Below, in pieces: positions 28,241 through 35,534 of a DNA stretch of 64,000 nt. Location: the NCBI RefSeq assembly GCF_041022165.1, contig NZ_CP163302.1, positions 3,472,001 to 3,536,000 of the forward strand, given 5' to 3'. Each line of letters opens with the position of its first letter. Positions within the stretch are counted from its first letter, which is position 1. The notes beneath the pieces are model-generated. The model worked only from the letters and a program-made list of their open reading frames with translations. It had not been told where the DNA came from and did no database searches. This DNA comes from Sinomonas sp. P10A9 (GTDB lineage: Bacteria > Actinomycetota > Actinomycetes > Actinomycetales > Micrococcaceae). The position numbers were made by a program, and so were the translations under genes.

Positions 28241-28504
28241 GTGGGCCAGTACAACGTGCAGGACGCCAAGACACGCCTCTCCGAGCTGCTGAACCTCGTC
28301 GAGGCCGGTGAGGACGTGGTCATTGCCAAGGCCGGGCGGCCCGTGGCGCGGCTCGTGAAGATCGACCGCCCGCATAGACGCCGGCTCGGCTTCGTGAAGG
28401 GCCATCTGCCCGACGACTTCCTCGAACCGATGGGTGAGGAGGATCTGGCCGCATGGGAAAGCCCCCTTACCTCCTCGACACCCACGCCCTCGTCTGGGCA
28501 CTGA
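28241..28504 (+). CDS. Phd/YefM-type antitoxin
   Basis: Antitoxin of about 87 aa pairing with the PIN toxin that follows. The Phd N-domain reads VQDAKTRLSELLNLVEAGED, then VVIAKAGRPVARLVKID. The C-terminal toxin-binding part reads RRLGFVKGHLPDDFLEPMGE. GTG 28241 is chosen because it sits directly behind a perfect palindrome and gives the usual length. The same frame is open upstream to ATG 28109, which would add an unusual 44-residue Pro-rich extension. There is no ribosome site at either start. It overlaps the toxin gene by 52 bp. Confidence 0.85.
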   Translation: MGQYNVQDAKTRLSELLNLVEAGEDVVIAKAGRPVARLVKIDRPHRRRLGFVKGHLPDDFLEPMGEEDLAAWESPLTSSTPTPSSGH

Positions 28505-28851
28505 CAGAACCCCGCAGGCTCTCGCGCAAGGCGAAGAACGCCCTCGAGTCGTGGGACTCCGTATTGCTCGCTTCAGCCGCCTCGGCGTACGAGCTCTCCT
28601 ACAAGCGGCGCATGGGCAGGCTTCCAGGACTCGATGGACTCTTCGTGGGGTATCGCCGGCATGTGCTCGAGCTGGTCTCGGAGGAAATCGGCATCTCCGG
28701 GGTCCACGCACTCGAGGCTGGGCAGCTCGACTGGGGGCACCGCGATCCCTTCGATCGGCTCATCGCCGTGCAAGCGCTCGTTGAGGGCTTCGGTTTGATC
28801 ACGGCGGACCCCCCGTTCAGGGACGTCGAAGGCCTCGATGTCCTGTGGTGA
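28453..28851 (+). CDS. PIN-domain toxin (VapC-like RNase)
   Basis: Predicted endoribonuclease of 132 aa. It has the PIN acidic residues: Asp in LLDTHALVWALTEP (residue 9), Glu in SAYELSYKRRMG, and the Asps in RDPFDRLIAVQAL and ITADPPF. The family (COG3744-type) pairs with Phd-like antitoxins, as here. It overlaps the antitoxin frame, suggesting coupled translation. The target RNA is not predictable. Confidence 0.93.
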   Translation: MGKPPYLLDTHALVWALTEPRRLSRKAKNALESWDSVLLASAASAYELSYKRRMGRLPGLDGLFVGYRRHVLELVSEEIGISGVHALEAGQLDWGHRDPFDRLIAVQALVEGFGLITADPPFRDVEGLDVLW

Positions 28852-28884
28852 GCGGCCGTCTCCTGCGTCTTCTAGGCTTGTCCA

Positions 28885-29505
28885 GTGCCACTTTCCATCT
28901 GGGGCGCCCTGGTGGGCGCCTGCCTGCTCATCAGCTTCACCCCCGGCGCGGGCGCCATCAACACGATGAGCAACTCGCTCACCTCGGGGTTCCGCCGGGC
29001 CATCTGGGGCGTGCTCGGGCAGCAGGCGGCGCTCGTGGTGCACCTCGCTATCGTGGCGGCCGGTCTGGGGGTGCTCGTGGCCAGCTCCCCCACGGCGTTC
29101 AACGTGATCCGATACCTCGGCGCCGCGTACCTCATGTACCTCGGGGTCCGGCAGTTCGTCAGCAAGCCGGACACCTCGCCGGACGCCGTCACCTCTCTGG
29201 CGAGGGAGCCCGCGTGGTCGATGTTCCGTCGCGGCCTGTGGGTCAATCTCCTCAACCCCAAGGCCATCGTCTTCTTCCTCGCGTTCATCCCGGGGTTCGT
29301 GCGGCCCGACCTGCCGCTGTGGAGTCAGTACCTCGTCATCGGCGCGACCATTGTCTGCGTGGACGTCGTGGTCATGTGGTTCTTCTTCGCGCTCGCCGCG
29401 AAGAGCTTCAAGCGGTTCACGACGAGCGAATCCGGGCAGCGCGTGCTCGGCCGGGTCTTCGGGGTGCTGTTCGTGGGCGTCGGCGTGCTGCTCGCCGTCG
29501 TGTGA
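28885..29505 (+). CDS. LysE-family amino-acid exporter
   Basis: Inner-membrane exporter of 206 aa with about six hydrophobic segments (WGALVGACLLISFTPGAGAI, ALVVHLAIVAAGLGVLVAS, NPKAIVFFLAFIPGFV). The LysE/RhtB signature TPGAGAINTMSNSLTSGFRR near residue 16 is clear. The start is GTG 28885. It is a single gene 33 bp after the PIN toxin. Substrate probably an amino acid or derivative. Confidence 0.9.
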   Translation: MPLSIWGALVGACLLISFTPGAGAINTMSNSLTSGFRRAIWGVLGQQAALVVHLAIVAAGLGVLVASSPTAFNVIRYLGAAYLMYLGVRQFVSKPDTSPDAVTSLAREPAWSMFRRGLWVNLLNPKAIVFFLAFIPGFVRPDLPLWSQYLVIGATIVCVDVVVMWFFFALAAKSFKRFTTSESGQRVLGRVFGVLFVGVGVLLAVV

Positions 29506-29548
29506 GACGATGCGGGCCGCGGGGTCCCCTGACCCTATGCTTAGTCGC

Positions 29549-30079
29549 ATGAACTCGCCGGCGAGCCCCTACCGCATCATCACGGTCTGCACGGGGAATA
29601 TCTGCCGCTCGCCGATGGCCGAGTTCATGCTCGGAGCCGCGCTGCGGATCGCAGGCCTCAGCGAGAGCGCCGTGGTCGATTCCGCCGGCACCACCGCGTG
29701 GGAGGTCGGTCGGCCGATCGACCCGCGCGCCGCGCGCGTCCTCGACGGCCATGGACTGCGCAGCCACCAGCACATCGCGCGGCAGTTCGAGCCCGCGTGG
29801 TACTTCGAGCGGGAGCTCATCCTCGCCCTCGATGTGGACCACTACGGCCATCTGCGCGAGCACGCCCCCTCGGGCACCGAGGAGAAGGTCCGCATGCTGC
29901 GGGAGTTCGACCCCGCCGTCGCGGAACTCGACCACCTCGACCAGGGCATCGAGGACCCGTGGTTCGGCGACCAGAGTGACTTTGAGACGACATGGAAGCT
30001 CATCACGGCGGCCGTTCCGGGGATCGTCGCCCACGTGCGGCGCGAGATCGCCGCGTACGGCCTGCCCGCCGACGCGTGA
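29549..30079 (+). CDS. Low-molecular-weight protein-tyrosine phosphatase
   Basis: Cytoplasmic phosphatase of 176 aa. The P-loop VCTGNICRSPMAEF places catalytic Cys14 and Arg20; Asp of the acid loop is in IEDPWFGDQSDFE. ATG 29549 (MNSPASPYRI) is chosen, with ATG 29537 as an alternative. Its stop overlaps GTG 30076 of the pabB fusion gene (GTGA), so translation is coupled. The natural substrate, protein or arsenate-type, is not indicated. Confidence 0.92.
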   Translation: MNSPASPYRIITVCTGNICRSPMAEFMLGAALRIAGLSESAVVDSAGTTAWEVGRPIDPRAARVLDGHGLRSHQHIARQFEPAWYFERELILALDVDHYGHLREHAPSGTEEKVRMLREFDPAVAELDHLDQGIEDPWFGDQSDFETTWKLITAAVPGIVAHVRREIAAYGLPADA

Positions 30080-32427
30080 CGCCGGTGGCACCGGCACCCA
30101 CGCCGCGCCGCCCCGCCATCATCGCGGTCGACGGTCGCTCCGGGGCGGGCAAGACATCGCTCGCCGTCGAGGTCGCGGCGGCGTTGCGCGAGCACCGTAG
30201 TGTCGCGCTCCTGCACCTCGAGGACCTGTACCCGGGGTGGGACGGGCTCGACGAGGGGATCCGCCGCGGCCTGCAGGTCCTCGAGTGCCTCCGGCGCGGC
30301 GAGCCGGCCCGCTGGCGCCCGTGGGACTGGGCCGCGGACGCCGAGGGTGCCGAACGCGTGACCCAGCCCGCCGACGTCGTGCTCCTCGAGGGCGTGGGCG
30401 CGAGCGCCGCCCCCCTGCGTGCGCTGATCGACGCGGTGGTCTGGGTGGAAGCGGCAGACGACGAGCGCAAGCGCCGCGCCCTCGCGCGCGACGGCGAGAC
30501 CTACGCGCCGCACTGGGACCGCTGGGCCGCGCAGGAGGAGGCATGGCTCGCGCACGACGCCGCATCCTCGGCCGCCGCAGTCACCGTCACCTTGGATGGC
30601 TCCCGCCCGGGCGACGCCGGGGCCGAGCTCACCGCCGCCCTGGTCATCAATGCGCTCGCGGACCTGCCGTCCCTCCGCGACCTCCTCGCCCCCGAGCGGT
30701 CCGCGCGGGAGTCCGGGGGCGTCGTCGTGCGTCGGATGCCCGCCGTGCCGGACCCGCAGGCGCTCTTCGCCGAGCTGTTCGGCGCCTCGGAACGTGCCGT
30801 CTGGCTCGACTCCTCTGATGCCGAAGTCGGGTCGTCAGGGGCCGGAGTCGGGTCCCGCAGCAGGTTCAGCATCATGGCCGACGACGCCGGCCTCCTCGGA
30901 CGGCACATGGCCCACCGCCGCGGACTGACCGAGGTGGTGCACGGTCCCGGATCGGCGACGCCGGTCTCCGCCCGGTTCGACACGCCCTTCTTCCGCTGGC
31001 TCGACGCCGAGTGGGGACACGGCGGGAGCGGAGTGCCTGGCCTCGAGTGCGGCTTCGCCCTCGGCTGGCTCGGGTACCTCGGCTACGAGCTCAAGCGCGA
31101 ATGCGGGGGCTCCGATGTGGACCCAGGCCTCGCGGACGCCCAGCTGATCTTCGCCGCGCGGGCCGTGGTGCTCGACCACGCGCGAGGCGAGGCATGGCTC
31201 CTCGCCCTCGATGCGCCCGACGCCGAAGCCTGGCTCGACGTCGCGGCCGCGGCCGTCCGGCACGCACACGGGGTGACCTCGGGCGCACACGCGGTGACCT
31301 CGGGCGTGCATGGGGTGACCTCGGGTCCACACGGGGTGACCTCAGGCGCGCACGGGGTGACCTCGGGTCCACACGGGGTGACCTCAGGCGCGCACGGGGT
31401 GACCTCGGGCCCACACGGGGTGACCTCGGCGCATCTGGGGCCGGTGTTCTCGGGACGGGACTCGGCGTCGTCCTACATGGACAAGGTCCGCGCGGCCCTC
31501 GCCGAGATCGCCGACGGCAACACCTACGAGGTCTGCCTCACCACGACACTCGAGGCGACAGTCGCCGCAGGCGACAAACCTGCAGGCGACAGCCTTGGAG
31601 CCGACACTCACGCGGGCGGCCATCACAGCGGCCAGAGTCAGGACGTCGAGAGTCGCGACCTCGCCCGTCCCAGCGGCGACCGCCCCGCCGTCGTGCCCCT
31701 CGACGTCTACGGTGCCCTGCGGCGCCGCAGCCCGGCGCCCTTCGCAGCCTTCGCGCGGTTCGGGGGGCTCGCGATCGCGAGCACGTCGCCGGAGCGCTTC
31801 CTCGCCGTGACCGCCGACGGCGATCTCCGCGCCGAGCCGATCAAGGGCACCCGCCGCCGCACCCCGGGCGGAACGGCCGCCGAGGATGCCCTGGCCGATG
31901 CGCGCGTGCGCGCCGAGCTCGCGGCGAACCCCAAGGACCGCGCCGAGAACCTCATGATCGTAGACCTGCTGCGCAACGACCTCAGTCACCACGCGGTGCC
32001 CGGCTCGGTTGCGGTGTCACGGCTGTTCGCGGTCGAGACGTACGCGACAGTGCACCAACTCGTGAGCACCATCGACGCGCGTCTCCGCCCCGGCGCCTCG
32101 CGCGCCGAGGCGATCGCCGCCGCCTTCCCGCCCGGTTCCATGACGGGCGCCCCGAAGATCAGCACGATGGCCATCCTCGACCGCCTCGAGGCCGGCCCGC
32201 GCGGGGTCTACTCGGGCGCGATCGGCTACTTCTCGCGCACGGGCGCGGCGGACCTCTCGGTGGTGATCCGCACCCTGGTTATTCAGGAGCACGACGGCGC
32301 CGCGCGCCTCACGCTCGGAGTGGGCGGCGCCGTCGTGGCCGACTCGGACCCCTCGGACGAGTACGAGGAGATCCGGACCAAGGCCTTCGCGGTCCTCGGC
32401 GCGCTGGGTTCGGAGTTCCCGGGCTGA
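30076..32427 (+). CDS. pabB: P-loop kinase domain fused to aminodeoxychorismate synthase component I (PabB)
   Basis: Fused protein of 783 aa. Residues 1 to about 200 form a P-loop kinase of the uridine-kinase-like group: Walker A GRSGAGKTS (about 19-27), then LHLEDLYPGWDGLDEG. From about 212 a PabB part begins (VVVRRMPAVPDPQALFAELF). The chorismate-binding domain holds TSPERFLAV, AEPIKGTRRRTPGG (catalytic Lys of PIKGT, the PabB-type motif), NPKDRAENLMIVDLLRNDLS, PPGSMTGAPK and YSGAIGYFSRTG. It forms 4-amino-4-deoxychorismate for folate, with a glutaminase PabA located elsewhere. Two repeat-derived insertions occur: residues 250-263 and 397-452, the latter reading GVTSGPH eight times, plus a Gly/His-rich insert near 500-530. 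pabC lies 1.6 kb downstream. Confidence 0.93.
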   Translation: MTPVAPAPTPRRPAIIAVDGRSGAGKTSLAVEVAAALREHRSVALLHLEDLYPGWDGLDEGIRRGLQVLECLRRGEPARWRPWDWAADAEGAERVTQPADVVLLEGVGASAAPLRALIDAVVWVEAADDERKRRALARDGETYAPHWDRWAAQEEAWLAHDAASSAAAVTVTLDGSRPGDAGAELTAALVINALADLPSLRDLLAPERSARESGGVVVRRMPAVPDPQALFAELFGASERAVWLDSSDAEVGSSGAGVGSRSRFSIMADDAGLLGRHMAHRRGLTEVVHGPGSATPVSARFDTPFFRWLDAEWGHGGSGVPGLECGFALGWLGYLGYELKRECGGSDVDPGLADAQLIFAARAVVLDHARGEAWLLALDAPDAEAWLDVAAAAVRHAHGVTSGAHAVTSGVHGVTSGPHGVTSGAHGVTSGPHGVTSGAHGVTSGPHGVTSAHLGPVFSGRDSASSYMDKVRAALAEIADGNTYEVCLTTTLEATVAAGDKPAGDSLGADTHAGGHHSGQSQDVESRDLARPSGDRPAVVPLDVYGALRRRSPAPFAAFARFGGLAIASTSPERFLAVTADGDLRAEPIKGTRRRTPGGTAAEDALADARVRAELAANPKDRAENLMIVDLLRNDLSHHAVPGSVAVSRLFAVETYATVHQLVSTIDARLRPGASRAEAIAAAFPPGSMTGAPKISTMAILDRLEAGPRGVYSGAIGYFSRTGAADLSVVIRTLVIQEHDGAARLTLGVGGAVVADSDPSDEYEEIRTKAFAVLGALGSEFPG
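30823..30864 (+). repeat. Two type-2 21-bp units inside pabB
   Basis: GAAGTCGGGTC and ten more bases (30823-30843), then GGAGTCGGGTC and ten more (30844-30864). They resemble the type-2 units at 34910-34930 and 34973-34993 in array B. They encode EVGSSGA GVGSRSR-like residues 250-263 and keep the reading frame. Confidence 0.6.
31265..31432 (+). repeat. Array A: eight 21-bp repeats in frame inside pabB
   Basis: Eight head-to-tail copies of exactly 21 nt, core CACACGGGGTGACCTCG plus four variable bases (GGCG, GGTC, AGGC-like). All keep the frame and encode seven residues, mostly HGVTSGP or HGVTSGA. The array lies in the linker before the chorismate-binding domain. The same unit occurs outside genes in arrays B, C and D. 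Confidence 0.95.
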
Positions 32428-32511
32428 CCGGCGGCGTCGCCAGACAGCCGCGCACCGCCCGAGACCGCACCAGACCGCCCCAGCCCGCGCCTGCGCGGAC
32501 GGCCGCGAGCG

Positions 32512-33975
32512 CTACTGAAGCGTCGCCGTCAGCCGGGCGACGTTGTCCACATACCGGGTCAGCATCGGCCGGTTGCGCCACTCGTGCAGGTCGAGGCGTT
32601 TGCTCACGTCCCGGTACATGTCCTCGACCTTGCGCATCTGCCCGACGATGACCGAGCCCGGCAGCATGAGCGAGACCTCCATATTGAGCGAGAACGAGCG
32701 CATGTCCATGTTGGAGGAACCGAGGACGGCGACGTCGTCGTCGACCGTGAAGTGCTTCGCGTGCAGCACGAACGGTTTCGGGTAGCGGTAGATCTTGACC
32801 CCAGCGACGAGGAGTTGCTCGTAGTACGACTGCTGGGCGTGGTGCACAAGGAACTGATCCCCCTGCTCCGAAACGAACAGCTCGACGTCGACACCGCGCT
32901 GCGCCGCCGTCGTGACCGCGTAGAGGAGCGAGTCGTCGGGGACGAAGTACGGGCTGCAGATCGAGAGCCGGTGCTGCGCCGAATAGATGAGGGTATTGAA
33001 GAGCCGGAGGTTGTTCTCGTTCGCGAAGGCCGGGCCGCTCGGCACTACCTGCGCGGGCTCGTCGCCAGCCTGATCGGCGGCCTCGAGCTGGTCCTCGAGG
33101 ATCTCGTCCGTCTCCGAGAGCCAGTCAGTGGCGAAGACGATGTTGAGCGTCGTGACGGCCGGACCGTCGATCCGGGCCATGAGCTCAACCCATTTCCGGT
33201 TGCCCTTGCGGTGGTAGGTCCGCTCGATGAGGTTCAGCGAGCCCGTGAAGGCGATCTCGCCGTCGACCACCATGATCTTCCGGTGGTTGCGCAGGTCCAC
33301 CCGCCGCCACTGGCCGCGCACCGGCAGGAGCGGGAGCATGCGGTGCCACTGGATACGGGTCTCCTTGAGCCGCCTCACGAAGCCCCGGTAGCCCTTGACC
33401 CGCAGCGACCCGATGTGGTCGTACAGGAACCGGACCTCGACGCCGCGGTCCGCGGCGTCGGCGAGGGCCCTGAACAGCTCGTCGGTGACCTCATCCCAGC
33501 CGACGATGTAGAACTCGGCGTTGACGAACCGCTTGGCGCCGCGCACCGCCTCGGTCATCTCTGCGATCGAGTCCTCGTAGCCCGGGATGAGGCGCACCGT
33601 GTTGCCGTTGACCATCGGCAGGGACCCGAGGCCGCGGTTGAGCTCCGCGGCGGACTGGAGCCAGTCGGGACCCTCGAAGGCCGTGTCGACGTCATGCGAG
33701 TCGGCGAGCGCCGCACGGACGCGCGCGTTGACCTGCTGCTGCTGCTCGCGGCGCTTGCCGGAGACCCGGAAGTTGCCGAACATGAGGAACAGCAGCAGCC
33801 CGATGGTGGGCACGAAGAAGATCGCAAGGAGCCACGCCATCGCCGTCGTGGGCCGCCGGTTGCCGGGGATGATGCCCAGCACCGCCACGCGGATCACGAG
33901 ATCGACCGCCGCCAGCAGCAGCGTGACCCAGTCCGGCAGGAACCCCACGAGGGGGAACTGGAACACCATAGGCAC
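32512..33975 (-). CDS. cls: Cardiolipin synthase (phospholipase D family)
   Basis: Membrane enzyme of 487 aa condensing two phosphatidylglycerols. Two membrane segments lie at the N-terminus (residues about 8-60), followed by two PLD domains with HKD motifs: HRKIMVVDGEIAFTGSLN and HAKHFTVDDDVAVLGSSNMD. Length and order match bacterial ClsA. It is convergent with the pabB fusion and divergent from pabC; no operon partner is seen. Confidence 0.95.
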   Translation of the reverse strand: MPMVFQFPLVGFLPDWVTLLLAAVDLVIRVAVLGIIPGNRRPTTAMAWLLAIFFVPTIGLLLFLMFGNFRVSGKRREQQQQVNARVRAALADSHDVDTAFEGPDWLQSAAELNRGLGSLPMVNGNTVRLIPGYEDSIAEMTEAVRGAKRFVNAEFYIVGWDEVTDELFRALADAADRGVEVRFLYDHIGSLRVKGYRGFVRRLKETRIQWHRMLPLLPVRGQWRRVDLRNHRKIMVVDGEIAFTGSLNLIERTYHRKGNRKWVELMARIDGPAVTTLNIVFATDWLSETDEILEDQLEAADQAGDEPAQVVPSGPAFANENNLRLFNTLIYSAQHRLSICSPYFVPDDSLLYAVTTAAQRGVDVELFVSEQGDQFLVHHAQQSYYEQLLVAGVKIYRYPKPFVLHAKHFTVDDDVAVLGSSNMDMRSFSLNMEVSLMLPGSVIVGQMRKVEDMYRDVSKRLDLHEWRNRPMLTRYVDNVARLTATLQ

Positions 33976-33991
33976 AGCCTAAGCTGTCCCC

Positions 33992-34906
33992 ATGACTCAG
34001 ACCGTTCTCGTGTTCCTCGACCGCGCGTTGCCCGACGGACGCATCGAGGACGCCACCAAGCCACAGCTGTTCGCCACCGATCTCGGTGCGACGCGCGGCG
34101 ACGGGGTGTTCGAGACGGCACTCGTGCTGGACGGCCACGTCCGCAAGCTGCCCGCACACCTGCACCGCATGACCCACAGCGCCGCGCTGCTCGATCTGGA
34201 CATCCCGGACCACACGGTCTGGGAACGGGCCATCGTCACCGCGCTCGACGAATACCAGCGCGTGGTGGGGCCCCTCACCGAGGTGGTCGTGAAGCTCGTG
34301 GTGACGCGCGGCGTCGAGGGAGCGCACGAGCCGACGTGCTGGGTCGCCGCGTCCGCGCCAGCGCCGGCGGCGAAGCGCCAGCGCGAGGAAGGCATCGATG
34401 TGCTCCTCCTGGATCGGGGCTACGACTCCGACGTCGCGGAGCGCGCCCCGTGGCTGCTCCTGGGCGCCAAGACCCTCTCCTACGCCGTGAACATGGCCGC
34501 GCTGCGTTACGCGCATGCACACGGCGCCGACGACATCATCTTCACGTCCACCGATGGGCAAGTCCTCGAGGGGCCCACCTCGACCGTGCTGCTCGCCCAC
34601 GCTGAGAAGGACGACGCCGGCCGGGTCACCCTCAAGAGGCTTGTCACCCCGCGCCTGGACTCGGGGATCCTCCCGGGCACCTCCCAGGGTGCGCTGTTCG
34701 CGGCGGCGAAGGACGCCGGATGGGAGCTCGGGTATGGGCCGCTCGTTCCGGAGGACCTGTTCGACGCCGACGCCGTGTGGCTCATCTCCTCCGTGCGGCT
34801 GCTCACCCCCGTGAACCACCTCGACGGCAAGCCCATCGGCTCCGACCCGGACCTCTCCAAGGCCCTGACCGAGGAGCTCGCGGCCCTGTTCGACGCGATC
34901 CATTGA
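33992..34906 (+). CDS. pabC: 4-amino-4-deoxychorismate lyase (PabC), class IV aminotransferase fold
   Basis: PLP enzyme of 304 aa that releases pyruvate from aminodeoxychorismate to give p-aminobenzoate. It has the class IV pattern: ATRGDGVFETALVLDG near residue 30, the PLP lysine in LLLGAKTLSYAVNM (about residue 157), EGPTSTVLLA and RLDSGILPGTSQGA. The PabB fusion gene is nearby, which supports PabC over branched-chain aminotransferase or D-amino-acid transaminase. Array B of the 21-bp repeats begins 3 bp after the stop. Confidence 0.88.
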   Translation: MTQTVLVFLDRALPDGRIEDATKPQLFATDLGATRGDGVFETALVLDGHVRKLPAHLHRMTHSAALLDLDIPDHTVWERAIVTALDEYQRVVGPLTEVVVKLVVTRGVEGAHEPTCWVAASAPAPAAKRQREEGIDVLLLDRGYDSDVAERAPWLLLGAKTLSYAVNMAALRYAHAHGADDIIFTSTDGQVLEGPTSTVLLAHAEKDDAGRVTLKRLVTPRLDSGILPGTSQGALFAAAKDAGWELGYGPLVPEDLFDADAVWLISSVRLLTPVNHLDGKPIGSDPDLSKALTEELAALFDAIH

Positions 34907-34909
34907 CGC

Positions 34910-35138
34910 GAGATCGGGTCCCGTAACGCCGAAGTCACCCCATGTGGGCGCGAGATCACCCCGTGTGGGCGCGACGTAGGGCCCCCTGACGCCGAAGTCA
35001 CCCCGTGTGGGCGTGAGATCACCCCGTGTGAGCGCGAGGTCACCCCGTGTGAGCGTGAGATCACCCCGTGTGAGCGTGAGATCACCCCGTGTGGACGCGA
35101 GGTCACCCCGTGTGAGCGCGACGTCGGGCCATAGGCGC
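34910..35138 (-). repeat. Array B: ten and a half 21-bp units after pabC
   Basis: Ten units of exactly 21 nt from 34910 to 35119, then a 19-nt partial unit. Eight are type 1 (GAGRTCACCCCGTGTG then NGCGY on this strand). Two full units and the partial one are type 2 (34910-34930, 34973-34993, 35120-35138), with GGGTCCC/GGGCCCC in place of CACCCCG. Orientation is opposite to arrays A, C and D. Confidence 0.95.
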
Positions 35139-35231
35139 ATATCTACCATCGAGCGCGCACCTTTTCGGCGACCGGCTCCGCCCGAAGTTCCTTTGTTGCC
35201 CCCAGGTGCCGCTTTCGCTCGACCCCCTCGA

Positions 35232-35297
35232 CCGGAAGTTCCTGTCTCGCGGAGCAGTTCGCCGGGAGCGCGCTTCGGAGCGAAATAGGAACTGCGG
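35232..35297. repeat. Imperfect palindrome between arrays B and C
   Basis: CCGGAAGTTCCTGTCTCGC (35232-35250) is largely complementary to GCGAAATAGGAACTGCGG (35280-35297). Further NAGTT motifs lie at about 35184, 35255, 35303 and 35332. It could fold into a stem-loop when transcribed. Confidence 0.6.
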
Positions 35298-35359
35298 AGT
35301 CGAGAAGTTCATTTTCCACCGGCGCCGGCCCCGCAGTTGCCCGTCATTACCCAACCTCG

Positions 35360-35443
35360 CGCCCACACGGGGTGACCTCGTGCTCACACGGGGTGACCTC
35401 GCGCCCACACGGGGTGACCTCGCGCCCACACGGGGTGACCTCG
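35360..35443 (+). repeat. Array C: four 21-bp repeats upstream of mmsA
   Basis: Four units of 21 nt with almost no variation: CGCCCACACGGGGTGACCTCG in three, TGCTCACACGGGG-type in one. It ends 91 bp before the mmsA start. Same orientation as arrays A and D, opposite to B. Confidence 0.95.
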
Positions 35444-35534
35444 GCGCGCCAGCTCTGGAAATTAGTTGGAAGTCCGAGTATCTTCGATCTCAGATGACCG
35501 GCATCACATTCCACCCCAAGCAAAGGAGCTTGCC

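Larger units (their letters stand above)
34907..35534. other. 628-bp intergenic region filled by inverted repeat arrays B and C
   Basis: No gene seen. The stretch holds array B (34910-35138, unit as GTCACCCC on this strand), a 220-bp middle with repeated NAGTTCC motifs and an imperfect 18-bp inverted repeat (35232-35250 with 35280-35297), and array C (35360-35443, unit as GGGGTGAC). The arrays face each other. The mmsA ribosome site and probable promoter lie in the last 90 bp. Confidence 0.85.
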
